A stretch of DNA of 19,671 bases from Clostridium sp. CAG:167 (GTDB lineage: Bacteria; Bacillota; Clostridia; Lachnospirales; Lachnospiraceae), in NCBI GenBank assembly GCA_000433735.1, contig HF998339.1:40327-59997 (forward strand). Reading direction: 5' to 3'. Every line of letters begins with the position of its first letter. The first letter of the stretch is position 1. The notes below the pieces were generated by a model. That model did no database searches. It was not told the DNA's origin and was given only the letters and a program-made list of their open reading frames with translations. Shown here piece after piece: positions 1-8,705 of this stretch. Both the position numbers and the translations under genes were made by a program.

Positions 1-598
1 CAGCCAGATCTTTGAAAAAGTCCATATGGTCTTCTTCTATATTCAGTATGATACCGACAGTTGGGAAAAATTTCAGGAAACTGTTGGTATATTCACAGGC
101 TTCGGTAATGAAATGCTCGGAGTGTCCTACCCGGATATTGCCGCCGATGGCCGGAAGTATGCCTCCTACGGATATCGTCGGATCCAGATCTGCCTCCAGA
201 AATACATGGGATGCGATGGAAGTGGTCGTTGTTTTTCCGTGGGTGCCGCTGATAGCAATGGCAGAGGAATAATTTTTCATAACCTGGCCCACCATGGCAG
301 CCCGCTCCATCATAGGAATCTCCAGTTCTTTGGCCCGGACTATTTCCGGATTGTCAGATTTGACAGCAGCGGTATAAACAACTAAATCGATAGAATCAGT
401 AATATTTTCTGCTTTCTGGCCATAAACTACTTGTATGCCAAGGCTTTCCAGATGATCGGTGATCTTACTTTCGTGCCAGTCGGAACCGGTAACGGTAAAG
501 TCAAAGGAATGAAGCAGTTCAGCGAAGCCGCTCATGCTGATGCCTCCGATCCCGATAAAATGTACATGACAAGGATGATTAAAATCTATTTTGTACAT
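1..598 (-). CDS. murC: UDP-N-acetylmuramate--L-alanine ligase (MurC), N-terminal part, cut by window edge
   Basis: Mur ligase that joins L-alanine to UDP-MurNAc in the cytoplasm, the first amino-acid addition in peptidoglycan precursor synthesis. The minus strand reads from ATG at 598 as MYKIDFNHPCHVHFIGIGGI, followed by SMSG: the glycine-rich UDP-binding start typical of MurC. The ATP-binding P-loop GTHGKTTTT begins at about residue 118, and the last visible stretch (NIEEDHMDFF) is the conserved segment after the central-domain strand. About 199 codons are visible; the family is about 450-460 residues, so more than half lies beyond position 1. A GAAAGGGG ribosome site sits a few bases upstream of the ATG. 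The gene is transcribed away from glgC. Murein-peptide ligase Mpl is related, but the short N-terminus and the synteny beside spoVG-pth-mfd favour MurC. Confidence 0.93.
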   Translation of the reverse strand, partial: MYKIDFNHPCHVHFIGIGGISMSGFAELLHSFDFTVTGSDWHESKITDHLESLGIQVVYGQKAENITDSIDLVVYTAAVKSDNPEIVRAKELEIPMMERAAMVGQVMKNYSSAIAISGTHGKTTTTSIASHVFLEADLDPTISVGGILPAIGGNIRVGHSEHFITEACEYTNSFLKFFPTVGIILNIEEDHMDFFKDLA

Positions 599-643
599 AG
601 GGTACCCCTTTCTTATTTTGGATAAAAATTATAGTTACCTATA

Positions 644-672
644 ATTATATATACACCTGTGAAAAAATACAA
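644..672 (-). promoter_or_regulatory. Candidate promoter for murC
   Basis: On the minus strand a perfect TATAAT (649-644) lies 17 nt downstream of TTGTAT (672-667), about 45 bases before the murC start. The -35 matches only three of six consensus bases and the area is AT-rich, so a second TATAAT at 633-628 could be used instead. This is a consensus match only. Confidence 0.35.
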
Positions 673-737
673 GAAGAACTGATTTGTGCATTTTGGATAA
701 AAGAATACTAATTGAGGAAAATTATTTGTTCAAAATA

Positions 738-766
738 TTCACAAATGAATCAAAGTATGTTATAAT
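738..766 (+). promoter_or_regulatory. Sigma-A-type promoter of glgC-glgD-spoVG, extended -10
   Basis: TTCACA (738-743), a 17-nt spacer and perfect TATAAT (761-766) preceded by TG at 758-759 (TGT before the hexamer, an extended -10). The glgC ATG is 30 bases downstream of the -10. This is the best promoter in the 198-base murC/glgC divergent region; I see no riboswitch or clear operator in the rest of that region. Confidence 0.7.
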
Positions 767-796
767 TTTATCAAAATTTACAACAGGGGTGATAAC

Positions 797-2074
797 ATGA
801 TAAAAAAAGAAATGATAGCCATGTTGCTTGCTGGGGGGCAAGGGTCAAGACTTGGAGTTTTGACGGCGAATGTAGCAAAACCTGCTGTAGCTTTTGGGGG
901 AAAGTATCGAATCATTGATTTTCCATTGAGCAACTGTATCAACTCAGGTGTTGATACAGTAGGTGTACTGACACAGTACCAGCCATTGAAGCTGAACACT
1001 CATATCGGAATTGGTATTCCATGGGATCTGGACCGTAATGTTGGGGGCGTGTCCGTTCTTCCACCTTATGAGAAAAGTACAAGCAGTGAGTGGTATACCG
1101 GTACAGCCAATGCGATTTATCAGAACTTACGGTATATGGAATATTACAATCCGGACTATGTTCTGATCCTTGGCGGTGACCACATCTACAAGATGGATTA
1201 TCAGGTAATGCTGGACTTTCATAAAGCCAACAACGCAGACATTACGATGGCGACGATTCCGGTTCCGATTGAAGAGGCAAGCCGATTTGGGGTTTGTATT
1301 ACGGACGAGTCTCACAGGATCCTGGAATTTGAGGAGAAACCGGAACATCCAAGAAGCAATTTAGCTTCCATGGGTATCTACATATTCTCCTGGCCGGTGT
1401 TAAAAGAGGCGTTGATCAAGCTGCGGGATCAAAAAGGATGCGATTTTGGAAAGCATGTCCTGCCATACTGTCACGAAAAAGGTGACCGTATATTTGCTTA
1501 CGAGTTTAACGGATACTGGAAAGATGTAGGAACGCTTGGTTCTTATTGGGAGTCCAATATGGAACTGATCGACCTGATCCCTGTATTCAACCTGTACGAG
1601 GAGTTCTGGAAGATTTACACCCGCAATGAGTGGCTCAGACCACAGTATATTGCCAAGAATGCCGTGATCGATAAAGCCATCATGGGGGATGGCTGTGAGG
1701 TCTATGGTGAGGTTCACAATTCCGTGATAGGATCGGATGTTGTGATCGAGGAAGGTGCTATTGTAAGAGATTCCATCATTATGAACTCTACCAGGATCGG
1801 AAAGAATACGGTTTTGGACAAGACCATTGTTGCAGAGGATTCGGTGATTGGGGACAATTGCGTACTCGGTGCCGGAGAGGAAGGCGTTGTGAACAAATTA
1901 AAACCAAATGTATACGCTTTTGATCTGGTAACAGTAGGAGACAACACAGTAATTCCAGATGGTGTAACCATCGGGAAAAATACTGCCATATCGGGCAAGA
2001 CAACTATAGAAGATTACCCAGATAACACCTTGGCAGGTGGTGAAACACTGATAAAGGCAGGTGAGTTATTATGA
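797..2074 (+). CDS. glgC: Glucose-1-phosphate adenylyltransferase, catalytic subunit GlgC
   Basis: Makes ADP-glucose and pyrophosphate from ATP and glucose-1-phosphate, the committed step of bacterial glycogen synthesis. The 425-residue protein has the nucleotidyltransferase signature LAGGQGSRL (R18), then KPAV with K28, GGDHIYKMDY with the metal-binding D128, the sugar-phosphate motif EFEEKP and YWKDVGT with the second metal-binding D243. The C-terminal third (from about residue 285) has the repetitive I/V pattern of a left-handed beta-helix. Numbering is offset by 14 from E. coli GlgC, so D128 matches D142; N25 falls where E. coli has the activator-binding K39. The ribosome site is CAGGGGTG. 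The stop overlaps the start of glgD by 4 bases, implying translational coupling and a GlgC/GlgD partnership. Confidence 0.96.
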   Translation: MIKKEMIAMLLAGGQGSRLGVLTANVAKPAVAFGGKYRIIDFPLSNCINSGVDTVGVLTQYQPLKLNTHIGIGIPWDLDRNVGGVSVLPPYEKSTSSEWYTGTANAIYQNLRYMEYYNPDYVLILGGDHIYKMDYQVMLDFHKANNADITMATIPVPIEEASRFGVCITDESHRILEFEEKPEHPRSNLASMGIYIFSWPVLKEALIKLRDQKGCDFGKHVLPYCHEKGDRIFAYEFNGYWKDVGTLGSYWESNMELIDLIPVFNLYEEFWKIYTRNEWLRPQYIAKNAVIDKAIMGDGCEVYGEVHNSVIGSDVVIEEGAIVRDSIIMNSTRIGKNTVLDKTIVAEDSVIGDNCVLGAGEEGVVNKLKPNVYAFDLVTVGDNTVIPDGVTIGKNTAISGKTTIEDYPDNTLAGGETLIKAGELL

Positions 2075-3192
2075 AATCAATCGGATTGATCCTGGCTGGT
2101 GGATCCAGCAGCAGAATGAAAGAACTGACAACCAAAAGGGCAACTGCGGCGATGCCTATTGCAGGAGGTTATCGAAGCATAGATTTTGCCCTGAGCAATA
2201 TGGCAAATTCTCATATAAATAAAGTAGGTGTATTTACCCAGTACAACTCAAAGTCGCTGGCACAGCATCTGAATTCTTCCAAATGGTGGGATTTTGGCCG
2301 TAAGCAGGGAGGCTTGTTTGTATTTACGCCGACCCAGACTCACGATAACAACCAGTGGTATCGTGGAACGGCAGATGCCATTGCACAGAATATTGATTTT
2401 CTGAAGGCGTCACATGAACCTTATGTGATCATTGCTTCCGGAGATTGTGTGTACAAACTGGACATGAATCAGGTACTTCAGTACCACATTGAAAAAAATG
2501 CAGATATTACGATTGTTACAAAGGACTTAGGCTCGGTTCCGGATCCTACCCGTTTTGGAGTAGTGACGGTAGACAGTACCGGTCTGGTAACAGAGTTTGA
2601 AGAAAAACCGATCGTGACAGACAAAACATTGGTGTCTACCGGTGTTTATGTAGTCCGCCGTCGTCAACTTATCGAAATGATCGAGCGGGCCGGGGCAGAA
2701 GGCGGTTTTGATCTGGTAAAAGATATTTTTATCCGGTATAAAGGAATTAAAAAGATTTATTCTTATCAGATGCACTCATACTGGAGCAATATTACAGCCG
2801 TAGATTCTTATTTCCAGACAAATATGGATTTTCTGGACCGGAAGACGAGAGAATTTTTCTTTAATGAATATCCACCGATCGTATCTAAGATCGAGGACTT
2901 GCCGCCGGCAAAATATAATGTAGGATCTAAAGTGAACAACAGTCTGGTCTCCAGTGGATGTATCATCAATGGAGAGGTACAGGATTCGGTTCTGTTTAAA
3001 GAGGTTTATGTCGGAAATAATTGTGTGATCAAAAATTCGATCATTTTGAATGATGTTTATATTGGCGATAACACATATATTGAAAACTGCATAGTGGAGA
3101 GCCACGGTACGATCCGTGCAAATTCCAACTATGTTGGTACACCGGAGGAGGTAAAGATCATTCTGGAAAAGAACGATCGTTATGTACTTTAA
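2071..3192 (+). CDS. glgD: GlgD, ADP-glucose pyrophosphorylase homologue, probably a regulatory subunit
   Basis: Paralogue of GlgC, 373 residues, with the same fold: N-terminal LAGGSSSRM, SGDCVYKLD with D125, EFEEKP and a C-terminal beta-helix. Known family: Firmicutes GlgD proteins are generally reported to have little activity alone and to work with GlgC. Consistent with that, the active site is altered. The GlgC lysine in KPAV is replaced by T25 (ATAAM), and the second metal-binding Asp of YWKDVGT is N240 in YWSNIT. It keeps a lysine (K22) at the position of E. coli K39, which GlgC here lacks. The start overlaps the glgC stop (ATGA), and AGGTGAG lies inside the end of glgC as ribosome site. 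Loss of catalysis is inferred from the residues, not measured. Confidence 0.93.
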   Translation: MKSIGLILAGGSSSRMKELTTKRATAAMPIAGGYRSIDFALSNMANSHINKVGVFTQYNSKSLAQHLNSSKWWDFGRKQGGLFVFTPTQTHDNNQWYRGTADAIAQNIDFLKASHEPYVIIASGDCVYKLDMNQVLQYHIEKNADITIVTKDLGSVPDPTRFGVVTVDSTGLVTEFEEKPIVTDKTLVSTGVYVVRRRQLIEMIERAGAEGGFDLVKDIFIRYKGIKKIYSYQMHSYWSNITAVDSYFQTNMDFLDRKTREFFFNEYPPIVSKIEDLPPAKYNVGSKVNNSLVSSGCIINGEVQDSVLFKEVYVGNNCVIKNSIILNDVYIGDNTYIENCIVESHGTIRANSNYVGTPEEVKIILEKNDRYVL

Positions 3193-3216
3193 TTTCATAT
3201 AAGGGGGTTGACGAAG

Positions 3217-3492
3217 ATGGAGATCACAGATATTCGTACTCGTGTTGTTAGCAAAGACTCAAAGATGAAGGCGGTGGTGTCGGTGACCTTTGACCAGTCC
3301 TTTGTTGTCCATGACATCAAGGTGATCGAAGGCGAGAAAGGTTTGTTTATTGCCATGCCGAGTAAGAAGACACCGGACGGAGAGTACCGTGATGTGGCTC
3401 ATCCGATAAACGGTGAGATGAGAGCCAAACTACAGGATGCCATCATAGAGGAGTATTGGCATGCATTGAGTGAACAGGAAGTAGAAGAATAA
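3217..3492 (+). CDS. spoVG: SpoVG, RNA-binding regulatory protein
   Basis: SpoVG family protein of 91 residues starting MEITDIRTRV, with the conserved core FVVHDIKVIEGEKGLFIAMP, then SKKTPDGEYRDVAHPIN. Known family: a small nucleic-acid-binding protein first linked to sporulation septum formation in Bacillus and later to post-transcriptional control in other Firmicutes. An in-frame TTG at 3208 would extend the protein by three residues, but AAGGGGG (3201-3207) directly abuts that TTG and lies a proper 9 bases before the ATG at 3217, which I take as the start. The gene follows glgD by 24 bases and ends just before a strong terminator, so it is probably the last gene of the glgC-glgD-spoVG transcript. 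Confidence 0.93.
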   Translation: MEITDIRTRVVSKDSKMKAVVSVTFDQSFVVHDIKVIEGEKGLFIAMPSKKTPDGEYRDVAHPINGEMRAKLQDAIIEEYWHALSEQEVEE

Positions 3493-3495
3493 AGG

Positions 3496-3540
3496 AAACG
3501 CCACCAGTTGAAGAAAGGTCAGCTGGTGGCGTTTATCTTG
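3496..3540 (+). terminator. Rho-independent terminator after spoVG
   Basis: A perfect 12-bp stem (3496-3507 with 3523-3534; AAACGCCACCAG against CTGGTGGCGTTT) can extend inward by three more pairs, one a wobble. It is followed by a modest T-rich tail (TTTATCTTG). It begins just past the spoVG stop and separates the glgCD-spoVG unit from pth. Confidence 0.8.
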
Positions 3541-3566
3541 TTCCGGAACTTTGGATGTGGTATACT
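3538..3566 (+). promoter_or_regulatory. Candidate promoter of the pth-mfd operon
   Basis: TTGTTC (3538-3543), a 17-nt spacer and TATACT (3561-3566), 31 bases before the pth ATG and immediately after the spoVG terminator. The -10 matches five of six bases and the -35 three of six. Confidence 0.5.
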
Positions 3567-3597
3567 TTAAAAATGACATAATGAAGGAGGAACAACT

Positions 3598-4182
3598 ATG
3601 TTTTTGATCGTAGGACTTGGAAATCCGGGGGTAGAGTATGCTGCTACCAGACATAATATTGGATTTGATATGATTACATATTTAAGTGACAAATATAATA
3701 TACCTGTCAACAGCAGAGAGGGTAAGGCACTGGTAGGAAAGGGAATACTGGCCGGCGAAAAGGTGATGTTGGCACAGCCTCAGACTTATATGAATTTAAG
3801 TGGAGAGAGCGTGCGGGCATTGATGGATTATTATAAGATTGACATAGAAGATCTGCTGGTAATCTATGATGATATCAGCCTGGATGTGGGACAGATCCGC
3901 ATGAGAGGAAAAGGAAGCGCTGGAGGACACAATGGAATTAAAAGTATCATTCAGCACACAGGCACCCAGGAGTTTGCCCGGATCAAGATCGGGGTTGGAC
4001 AGAAGCCGGAGGGCGGCGATCTGGTAAAACATGTGCTGGGTAGATTTTCCAGAGAAGAAGATGGAATGTTCCGGGATGTGTTTGCCCTGGCGGAAGAGGG
4101 GCTTTTAGCGTGGCTCCAGGAAGATATGAAAAGTGCCATGAATAAGGTGAATGGAAGAAGAATTGAGAGAAATGAGGCATAA
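3598..4182 (+). CDS. pth: Peptidyl-tRNA hydrolase
   Basis: Releases tRNA from peptidyl-tRNA that drops off ribosomes by cutting the ester bond. The 194-residue protein has the family start GLGNPGVEYAATRHNIGF, giving N9 and catalytic H19, then YDDISLDVG with D91, and GKGSAGGHNGIKSI with N112. These match the E. coli N10/H20/D93/N114 set. The length is normal. The ribosome site AAGGAGG lies 9 bases before the ATG. The 3' end overlaps mfd by 11 bases if mfd starts at 4172, and the pth-mfd order is conserved in Bacillus and clostridia. Confidence 0.96.
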   Translation: MFLIVGLGNPGVEYAATRHNIGFDMITYLSDKYNIPVNSREGKALVGKGILAGEKVMLAQPQTYMNLSGESVRALMDYYKIDIEDLLVIYDDISLDVGQIRMRGKGSAGGHNGIKSIIQHTGTQEFARIKIGVGQKPEGGDLVKHVLGRFSREEDGMFRDVFALAEEGLLAWLQEDMKSAMNKVNGRRIERNEA

Positions 4183-7100
4183 TTTGGAAACATTACTGGC
4201 TCCCCTGAGGGACATGGAAGAATTTACACAACTAAAGACGGCCCTGGAGCAGGGAGAGTCTCCACTGGAAGTGGTAGGAGGCATGGATGCTCAGAAGGCT
4301 CATATGATCTACGGACTCAGGCAGGCAAAAGGGGTGAATCTTATTGTTACCTACAATGAGATCCGCGCCAAAGAACTGCTGGAAGATATGGCCATGTATG
4401 ACAGACAGGCCATGTATTATCCGGCCAAGGATCTGATCTTTTACAGTGCCGATGTCCATGGACAGGCCATTGCCAAGGAGCGGTTGAAAGTAGTAAAAGC
4501 ATTATCAGAGCAAAAAAATCTTACGGTGATCACTACCATTGATGCAGGTATGGATCACTGCTTTTCTTTTGAAAAGTATGAAAAACAAAAGATTGAGATA
4601 ACGCCGGACAAAGAATTTGATCTGGAACAACTGCAAAAACAACTGTCGGCTATGGGCTATGAAAAGGCGGCTCAGGTGGAACAGGAAGGAGAGTTTTCGG
4701 TCCGGGGCGGTATCGTGGATATTTTCCCTCTGACAGAAGAATCTCCGGTGAGGATTGAATTCTGGGACACCCAGGTAGACACTATACGAAGCATTGATGT
4801 ACAGAGTCAGCGTTCGGTGGAAGAACTGGAAGAAGTGGTGATCTTTCCGGCAGGAGAGATCTTTTTGTCGGAAGATGAGGCGGTAGCCGGTCTGCATCAG
4901 ATTGGAAAAGACATGGAGAAAAACTGCCGTGAATTGAAAGAACAGGGAAAAAGAGAAGAGGCCGCCAGACTGCGGCAGAATGTGGAAAACTTCCGCGAAA
5001 CATTCCAGGCCTACCACGGCATGGTGAACCTGGAAAGTTATATCGGATATTTTGCCAGGGAAACCGTGTCATTTTTTGACTATTTTAAAGGGAAAAATGT
5101 ATGTGTATTTCTGGATGAACCGAACCGGTGCCGGGAACGGGCTCAGGCGGTGGAGTACGAATTCAGGGAGAGTATGACCAGCCGGCTGGAAAAAGGATAT
5201 ATCCTGCCGGGACAGATGGAAGTGCTGTATGACACCTCGGCGGTTTACGCCAAATTAGGCGGTTATCCCCTTGTTTTGATGACGGCGCTGGATACGCCTA
5301 TGAAAGAAATGGTGGTGGACCGCAAGTTCTTTTTACAGGTGCAGTCTTCACCGTCGTACAACAATAATTTTGCCCTGCTGGCAAAAGACCTGGCTCGTTA
5401 CCAGAAAAAGAAATACAGGGTGCTTTTGGTATCGGCATCCGAGACCAGAGGACGCAGACTGTGTCAGGATCTGCAGGAATACGATCTTCATGCGTCCTAT
5501 AGTGCCGATCTTTCCAGAGAACTGGAGCCGGGGGAGATCCTGGTTACAAGAGGAAACCTGCGAAAGGGATTTGAATATCCGGGAGTGGGTTTTGTAGTTG
5601 TGACGGAAAGCGATATTTTTGGCGGAGTGCGCAAAAAGAAGAAGAAAAAGATCAAGCGCTATGAAGGGGCAGCCATTCATAGTTTCAATGATTTAAAGAT
5701 CGGTGACTATGTGGTTCATGAAAATCATGGACTGGGAATCTATCAGGGAATTGAAAAAATTGAGGTAGATAAGATCACCAAGGACTATCTGAAGGTAGCC
5801 TATGCCGGTGGCAGCAATCTGTATGTGCCGGCCACTTCGCTGGAAGTGCTGCAAAAATATGCGGGAAACGACGCTAAAGTACCGAAGTTGAACCGGCTTA
5901 ATTCACCGGAGTGGAAAAAGACCAAATCCAGGGTTAAAGGTGCTGTGGAAAAAGTGGCCAAAGAACTGGTGGAACTGTATGCGAAACGCCAGGCAAAGCA
6001 GGGATTTTGCTTTGAACCGGATACTACCTGGCAGCGGGAATTTGAGGAAATGTTTCCGTATGATGAGACAGATGACCAGTTAAAGGCTATAGAAGATACA
6101 AAGCACGACATGGAAAGCAGCAAGATCATGGACCGTCTTATCTGCGGAGATGTAGGCTATGGCAAGACGGAGGTGGCCATCCGGGCAGCGTTTAAGGCAG
6201 TAATGAGCGGCAAGCAGGTGGCGTTTCTGGTGCCTACCACGATCCTGGCAGGACAGCACTATAACACCTTTGCCCAGCGCATGCGCCATCACGGTGTCAA
6301 TGTGGAACTGCTCTGCCGTCTGCGGACACCGGCCCAGCAAAAGAAAACCATAGAAGGAATCAAAAAAGGCTCGGTGGACATTGTCATCGGAACCCACAGA
6401 CTGTTGAGCAAAGATATTCAGTACAAGAACCTGGGACTTTTGATCATCGATGAGGAACAGCGGTTTGGCGTGACCCACAAGGAAAAGCTAAAACAGCTAA
6501 AAAATGATATTGATGTGCTGACACTGACGGCAACACCAATTCCGAGAACGCTGCACATGAGCCTGGTGGGCATCCGTGATATGAGTGTGTTGGAAGAGCC
6601 GCCGGTGGACCGTATGCCGATCCAGACTTTTGTAATGGAAAAAAATCCGGAGATCGTGAGAGAAGCGGTGATCCGTGAACTGACCCGGGGTGGGCAGGTG
6701 TATTATGTCTACAACCGGGTAGCCAATATGGATATCGTGGCAGGAGAGATTGCCAAACTGGTGCCGGAGGCAGTGGTGGCATACGCCCATGGACAGATGA
6801 ATGAGCGGGAACTGGAAAAAGTCATGTACCAATTTGTAGAAGGAGAGATTGATGTGCTGGTTTCTACTACGATTGTAGAAACGGGTCTGGATATCCCCAA
6901 TGTAAACACCATTATTATTGAGGATGCGGACCGTCTTGGCTTGTCCCAGCTGTATCAGCTGAGGGGGCGGGTAGGACGCAGCAACCGGACCGCCTATGCA
7001 TTTTTGATGTACAAACGGGATAAAATGCTGAAAGAAGTGGCAGAGAAGCGTCTGGCGGCTATCAAGGAATTTACGGAACTGGGGTCCGGATTTAAAATTT

Positions 7101-7711
7101 CCATGCGGGATCTGGAGATCCGCGGGGCCGGTAATGTGCTGGGAGAAAGCCAGCACGGACACATGGAGGCGGTAGGATATGATCTGTATTGCAAAATGCT
7201 CAACGAAGCCGTGAAGAAGTTAAAGGGCGAAACGGTTACCGAACAGGTATTTGAGACAGCGGTAGAGATTAAGGTTGACGCATTTATACCAAACAGTTAT
7301 ATTAAAAATGAGTTGCAAAAATTAGATATTTATAAGCGTATTGCAGAAATCGAGAACGAGGAAGAAAAGTTCAACATGATTGATGAACTGATCGACCGTT
7401 TTGGCGAGCCGCCAAAAAGCGTGGAGAATCTGCTGGCTATCGCCTTATTGAAAGAAAAGGCGCACCGCGCTTATATTACAGAAATCACAAGCAAAAAGAA
7501 TCATCTGCGGTTTAGTATGTATCCGAAAGCACCGGTGGATCCGGCCAGGATACCGCCGCTCATTCAAAAAATGCAGAGACGACTCCGGTTTGTACCGGAT
7601 ACGCCGCCGTATTTTGAATGGGAAACGGGGAAAAATCTGCTGGAAGAGGCAGAGGAGATTGTGGATGAAATCGCAGGACTGATGGAAGGAGAAAAGAACA
7701 GTGAAACATAA
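4172..7711 (+). CDS. mfd: Transcription-repair coupling factor Mfd
   Basis: DNA translocase that removes RNA polymerase stalled at lesions and recruits UvrA. From ATG 4172 it has 1179 residues, normal for the family. In order: a UvrB-like N-terminal region; a CarD-type RNA-polymerase-interaction domain (about 505-570, starting IGDYVVHENHGLGIYQG) preceded by a run of six lysines; Walker A GDVGYGKT (659-666); the DEEQ box (760-763); TATPIPRTLHMSL; helicase motif VI QLRGRVGRSNR; and the C-terminal UvrA-binding region. An in-frame ATG at 4151 would add seven residues (MEEELRE), but its AAGGTG is almost touching the codon. GGAAGAAG lies upstream of 4172 and that N-terminus looks more family-like. 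The choice of start is uncertain; the identity is not. Confidence 0.97.
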   Translation: MRHNLETLLAPLRDMEEFTQLKTALEQGESPLEVVGGMDAQKAHMIYGLRQAKGVNLIVTYNEIRAKELLEDMAMYDRQAMYYPAKDLIFYSADVHGQAIAKERLKVVKALSEQKNLTVITTIDAGMDHCFSFEKYEKQKIEITPDKEFDLEQLQKQLSAMGYEKAAQVEQEGEFSVRGGIVDIFPLTEESPVRIEFWDTQVDTIRSIDVQSQRSVEELEEVVIFPAGEIFLSEDEAVAGLHQIGKDMEKNCRELKEQGKREEAARLRQNVENFRETFQAYHGMVNLESYIGYFARETVSFFDYFKGKNVCVFLDEPNRCRERAQAVEYEFRESMTSRLEKGYILPGQMEVLYDTSAVYAKLGGYPLVLMTALDTPMKEMVVDRKFFLQVQSSPSYNNNFALLAKDLARYQKKKYRVLLVSASETRGRRLCQDLQEYDLHASYSADLSRELEPGEILVTRGNLRKGFEYPGVGFVVVTESDIFGGVRKKKKKKIKRYEGAAIHSFNDLKIGDYVVHENHGLGIYQGIEKIEVDKITKDYLKVAYAGGSNLYVPATSLEVLQKYAGNDAKVPKLNRLNSPEWKKTKSRVKGAVEKVAKELVELYAKRQAKQGFCFEPDTTWQREFEEMFPYDETDDQLKAIEDTKHDMESSKIMDRLICGDVGYGKTEVAIRAAFKAVMSGKQVAFLVPTTILAGQHYNTFAQRMRHHGVNVELLCRLRTPAQQKKTIEGIKKGSVDIVIGTHRLLSKDIQYKNLGLLIIDEEQRFGVTHKEKLKQLKNDIDVLTLTATPIPRTLHMSLVGIRDMSVLEEPPVDRMPIQTFVMEKNPEIVREAVIRELTRGGQVYYVYNRVANMDIVAGEIAKLVPEAVVAYAHGQMNERELEKVMYQFVEGEIDVLVSTTIVETGLDIPNVNTIIIEDADRLGLSQLYQLRGRVGRSNRTAYAFLMYKRDKMLKEVAEKRLAAIKEFTELGSGFKISMRDLEIRGAGNVLGESQHGHMEAVGYDLYCKMLNEAVKKLKGETVTEQVFETAVEIKVDAFIPNSYIKNELQKLDIYKRIAEIENEEEKFNMIDELIDRFGEPPKSVENLLAIALLKEKAHRAYITEITSKKNHLRFSMYPKAPVDPARIPPLIQKMQRRLRFVPDTPPYFEWETGKNLLEEAEEIVDEIAGLMEGEKNSET

Positions 7712-8687
7712 AATTTTGGCGGTCTGCTTGAGCCTTGGCCTGGTTATGGGGCTGGCGGGATGCGGACAGAAAGCAGCGCAAAACCAGGATCCAGCAAAAC
7801 AGGTGGATTCTGAGACGGCAGCAGGCGTCAGCAATGGAACTTTAAACGACGATTCAAAAGTTATTGCCGTAGGGAAAACAACTGTTTTGAACCGGGAATA
7901 CAAAGCATATTATTATTTCATGAAAAACCAGTATGAAAATGTGCTTTCCAACAACATTTGGAGTTACAAAGAGAGTGGCAAAAGTATCGGACAGGAAGCG
8001 GTAGAAGACGTGGTCCGACTGATCATCCAGGTAAAGGTGATCTGCAAGGCAGCAGGGCAGCAGTCTGTCTCACTGGCAGCTGATGAAAAGGAAAAGGCGG
8101 ATTACAACGCTAAAACTTACCTGGCTTCTCTGGATGATAAAGTAAAACAGGAAAACGGCCTGGATGAGACAGTTGTGACACAGATTTTTGAAGAAAACAA
8201 GCTGGCAGAAAAAATGTACAATGTAGTGGCGGGAAAGGCAGTGGCATCCCTGGCAAATGAACAGCTTCAGGCAGTGAAAGTCCAGATGCTTAAATTGTCT
8301 TATACTGCAGACACAAAGGAAAAGATCCGGGCAAAGGCGACGCAGCTGCAGCAGCAGATCGCATCCGGACCAAACAGTTTTTATGTAGTGGCAAAAGCCA
8401 ATACAGAGGCAGACAGTGTGGAGAAGATCATTGGAACCAAGGATGAATACACCAATGTAGTAAAAACGGCACTGGCTATGAAAAAGGGCGAAGATTCCAA
8501 GGTGATCGAAGAAAAAGACGCTTTTTATCTTGTACATGTTTTGCAGCCATCCAGTAAAAGCCTGAATGATTCATATAAAAACCAGCTGGTAAGCCAGACC
8601 CAGACCAAAGCGTTTCAGGATGACTACAACAGCTGGGCCGGACAGTATGGTGTCAGAGTCAGCAAGACTTTGCTGGCAGATAAGTAA
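7701..8687 (+). CDS. SurA/PrsA-like foldase lipoprotein with degenerate parvulin domain
   Basis: A 328-residue predicted lipoprotein: a hydrophobic signal peptide and lipobox LAGC give lipidation at C21, followed by a linker rich in Q, A, D and S. The body is helical and charged, like the SurA N-terminal chaperone region. Residues about 193-290 (VKVQMLKLSYTA to FYLVHVLQP) resemble a PpiC/parvulin rotamase domain in layout, but the usual parvulin motifs are weak. A role in folding exported proteins is inferred. The start is GTG at 7701, with AAGGAG nine bases upstream and inside mfd, so the two genes overlap by 11 bases and are probably co-transcribed. I recall a foldase-type gene after mfd in related genomes. 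I give no symbol because prsA would overstate the match. Confidence 0.75.
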   Translation: MKHKILAVCLSLGLVMGLAGCGQKAAQNQDPAKQVDSETAAGVSNGTLNDDSKVIAVGKTTVLNREYKAYYYFMKNQYENVLSNNIWSYKESGKSIGQEAVEDVVRLIIQVKVICKAAGQQSVSLAADEKEKADYNAKTYLASLDDKVKQENGLDETVVTQIFEENKLAEKMYNVVAGKAVASLANEQLQAVKVQMLKLSYTADTKEKIRAKATQLQQQIASGPNSFYVVAKANTEADSVEKIIGTKDEYTNVVKTALAMKKGEDSKVIEEKDAFYLVHVLQPSSKSLNDSYKNQLVSQTQTKAFQDDYNSWAGQYGVRVSKTLLADK

Positions 8688-8705
8688 TACGAAGGGGAGG
8701 CAGTC

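Noticed and set aside
600..796. Riboswitch or leader RNA before glgC
   Set aside because: The -10 is only 30 bases from the ATG, so the leader is too short, and no stable hairpin is visible.
5630..5660. A-rich run encoding six lysines in mfd as a programmed frameshift site
   Set aside because: The mfd frame is full length and continuous; lysine-rich linkers before the RNA-polymerase-interaction domain are ordinary, and the run is broken by G residues.
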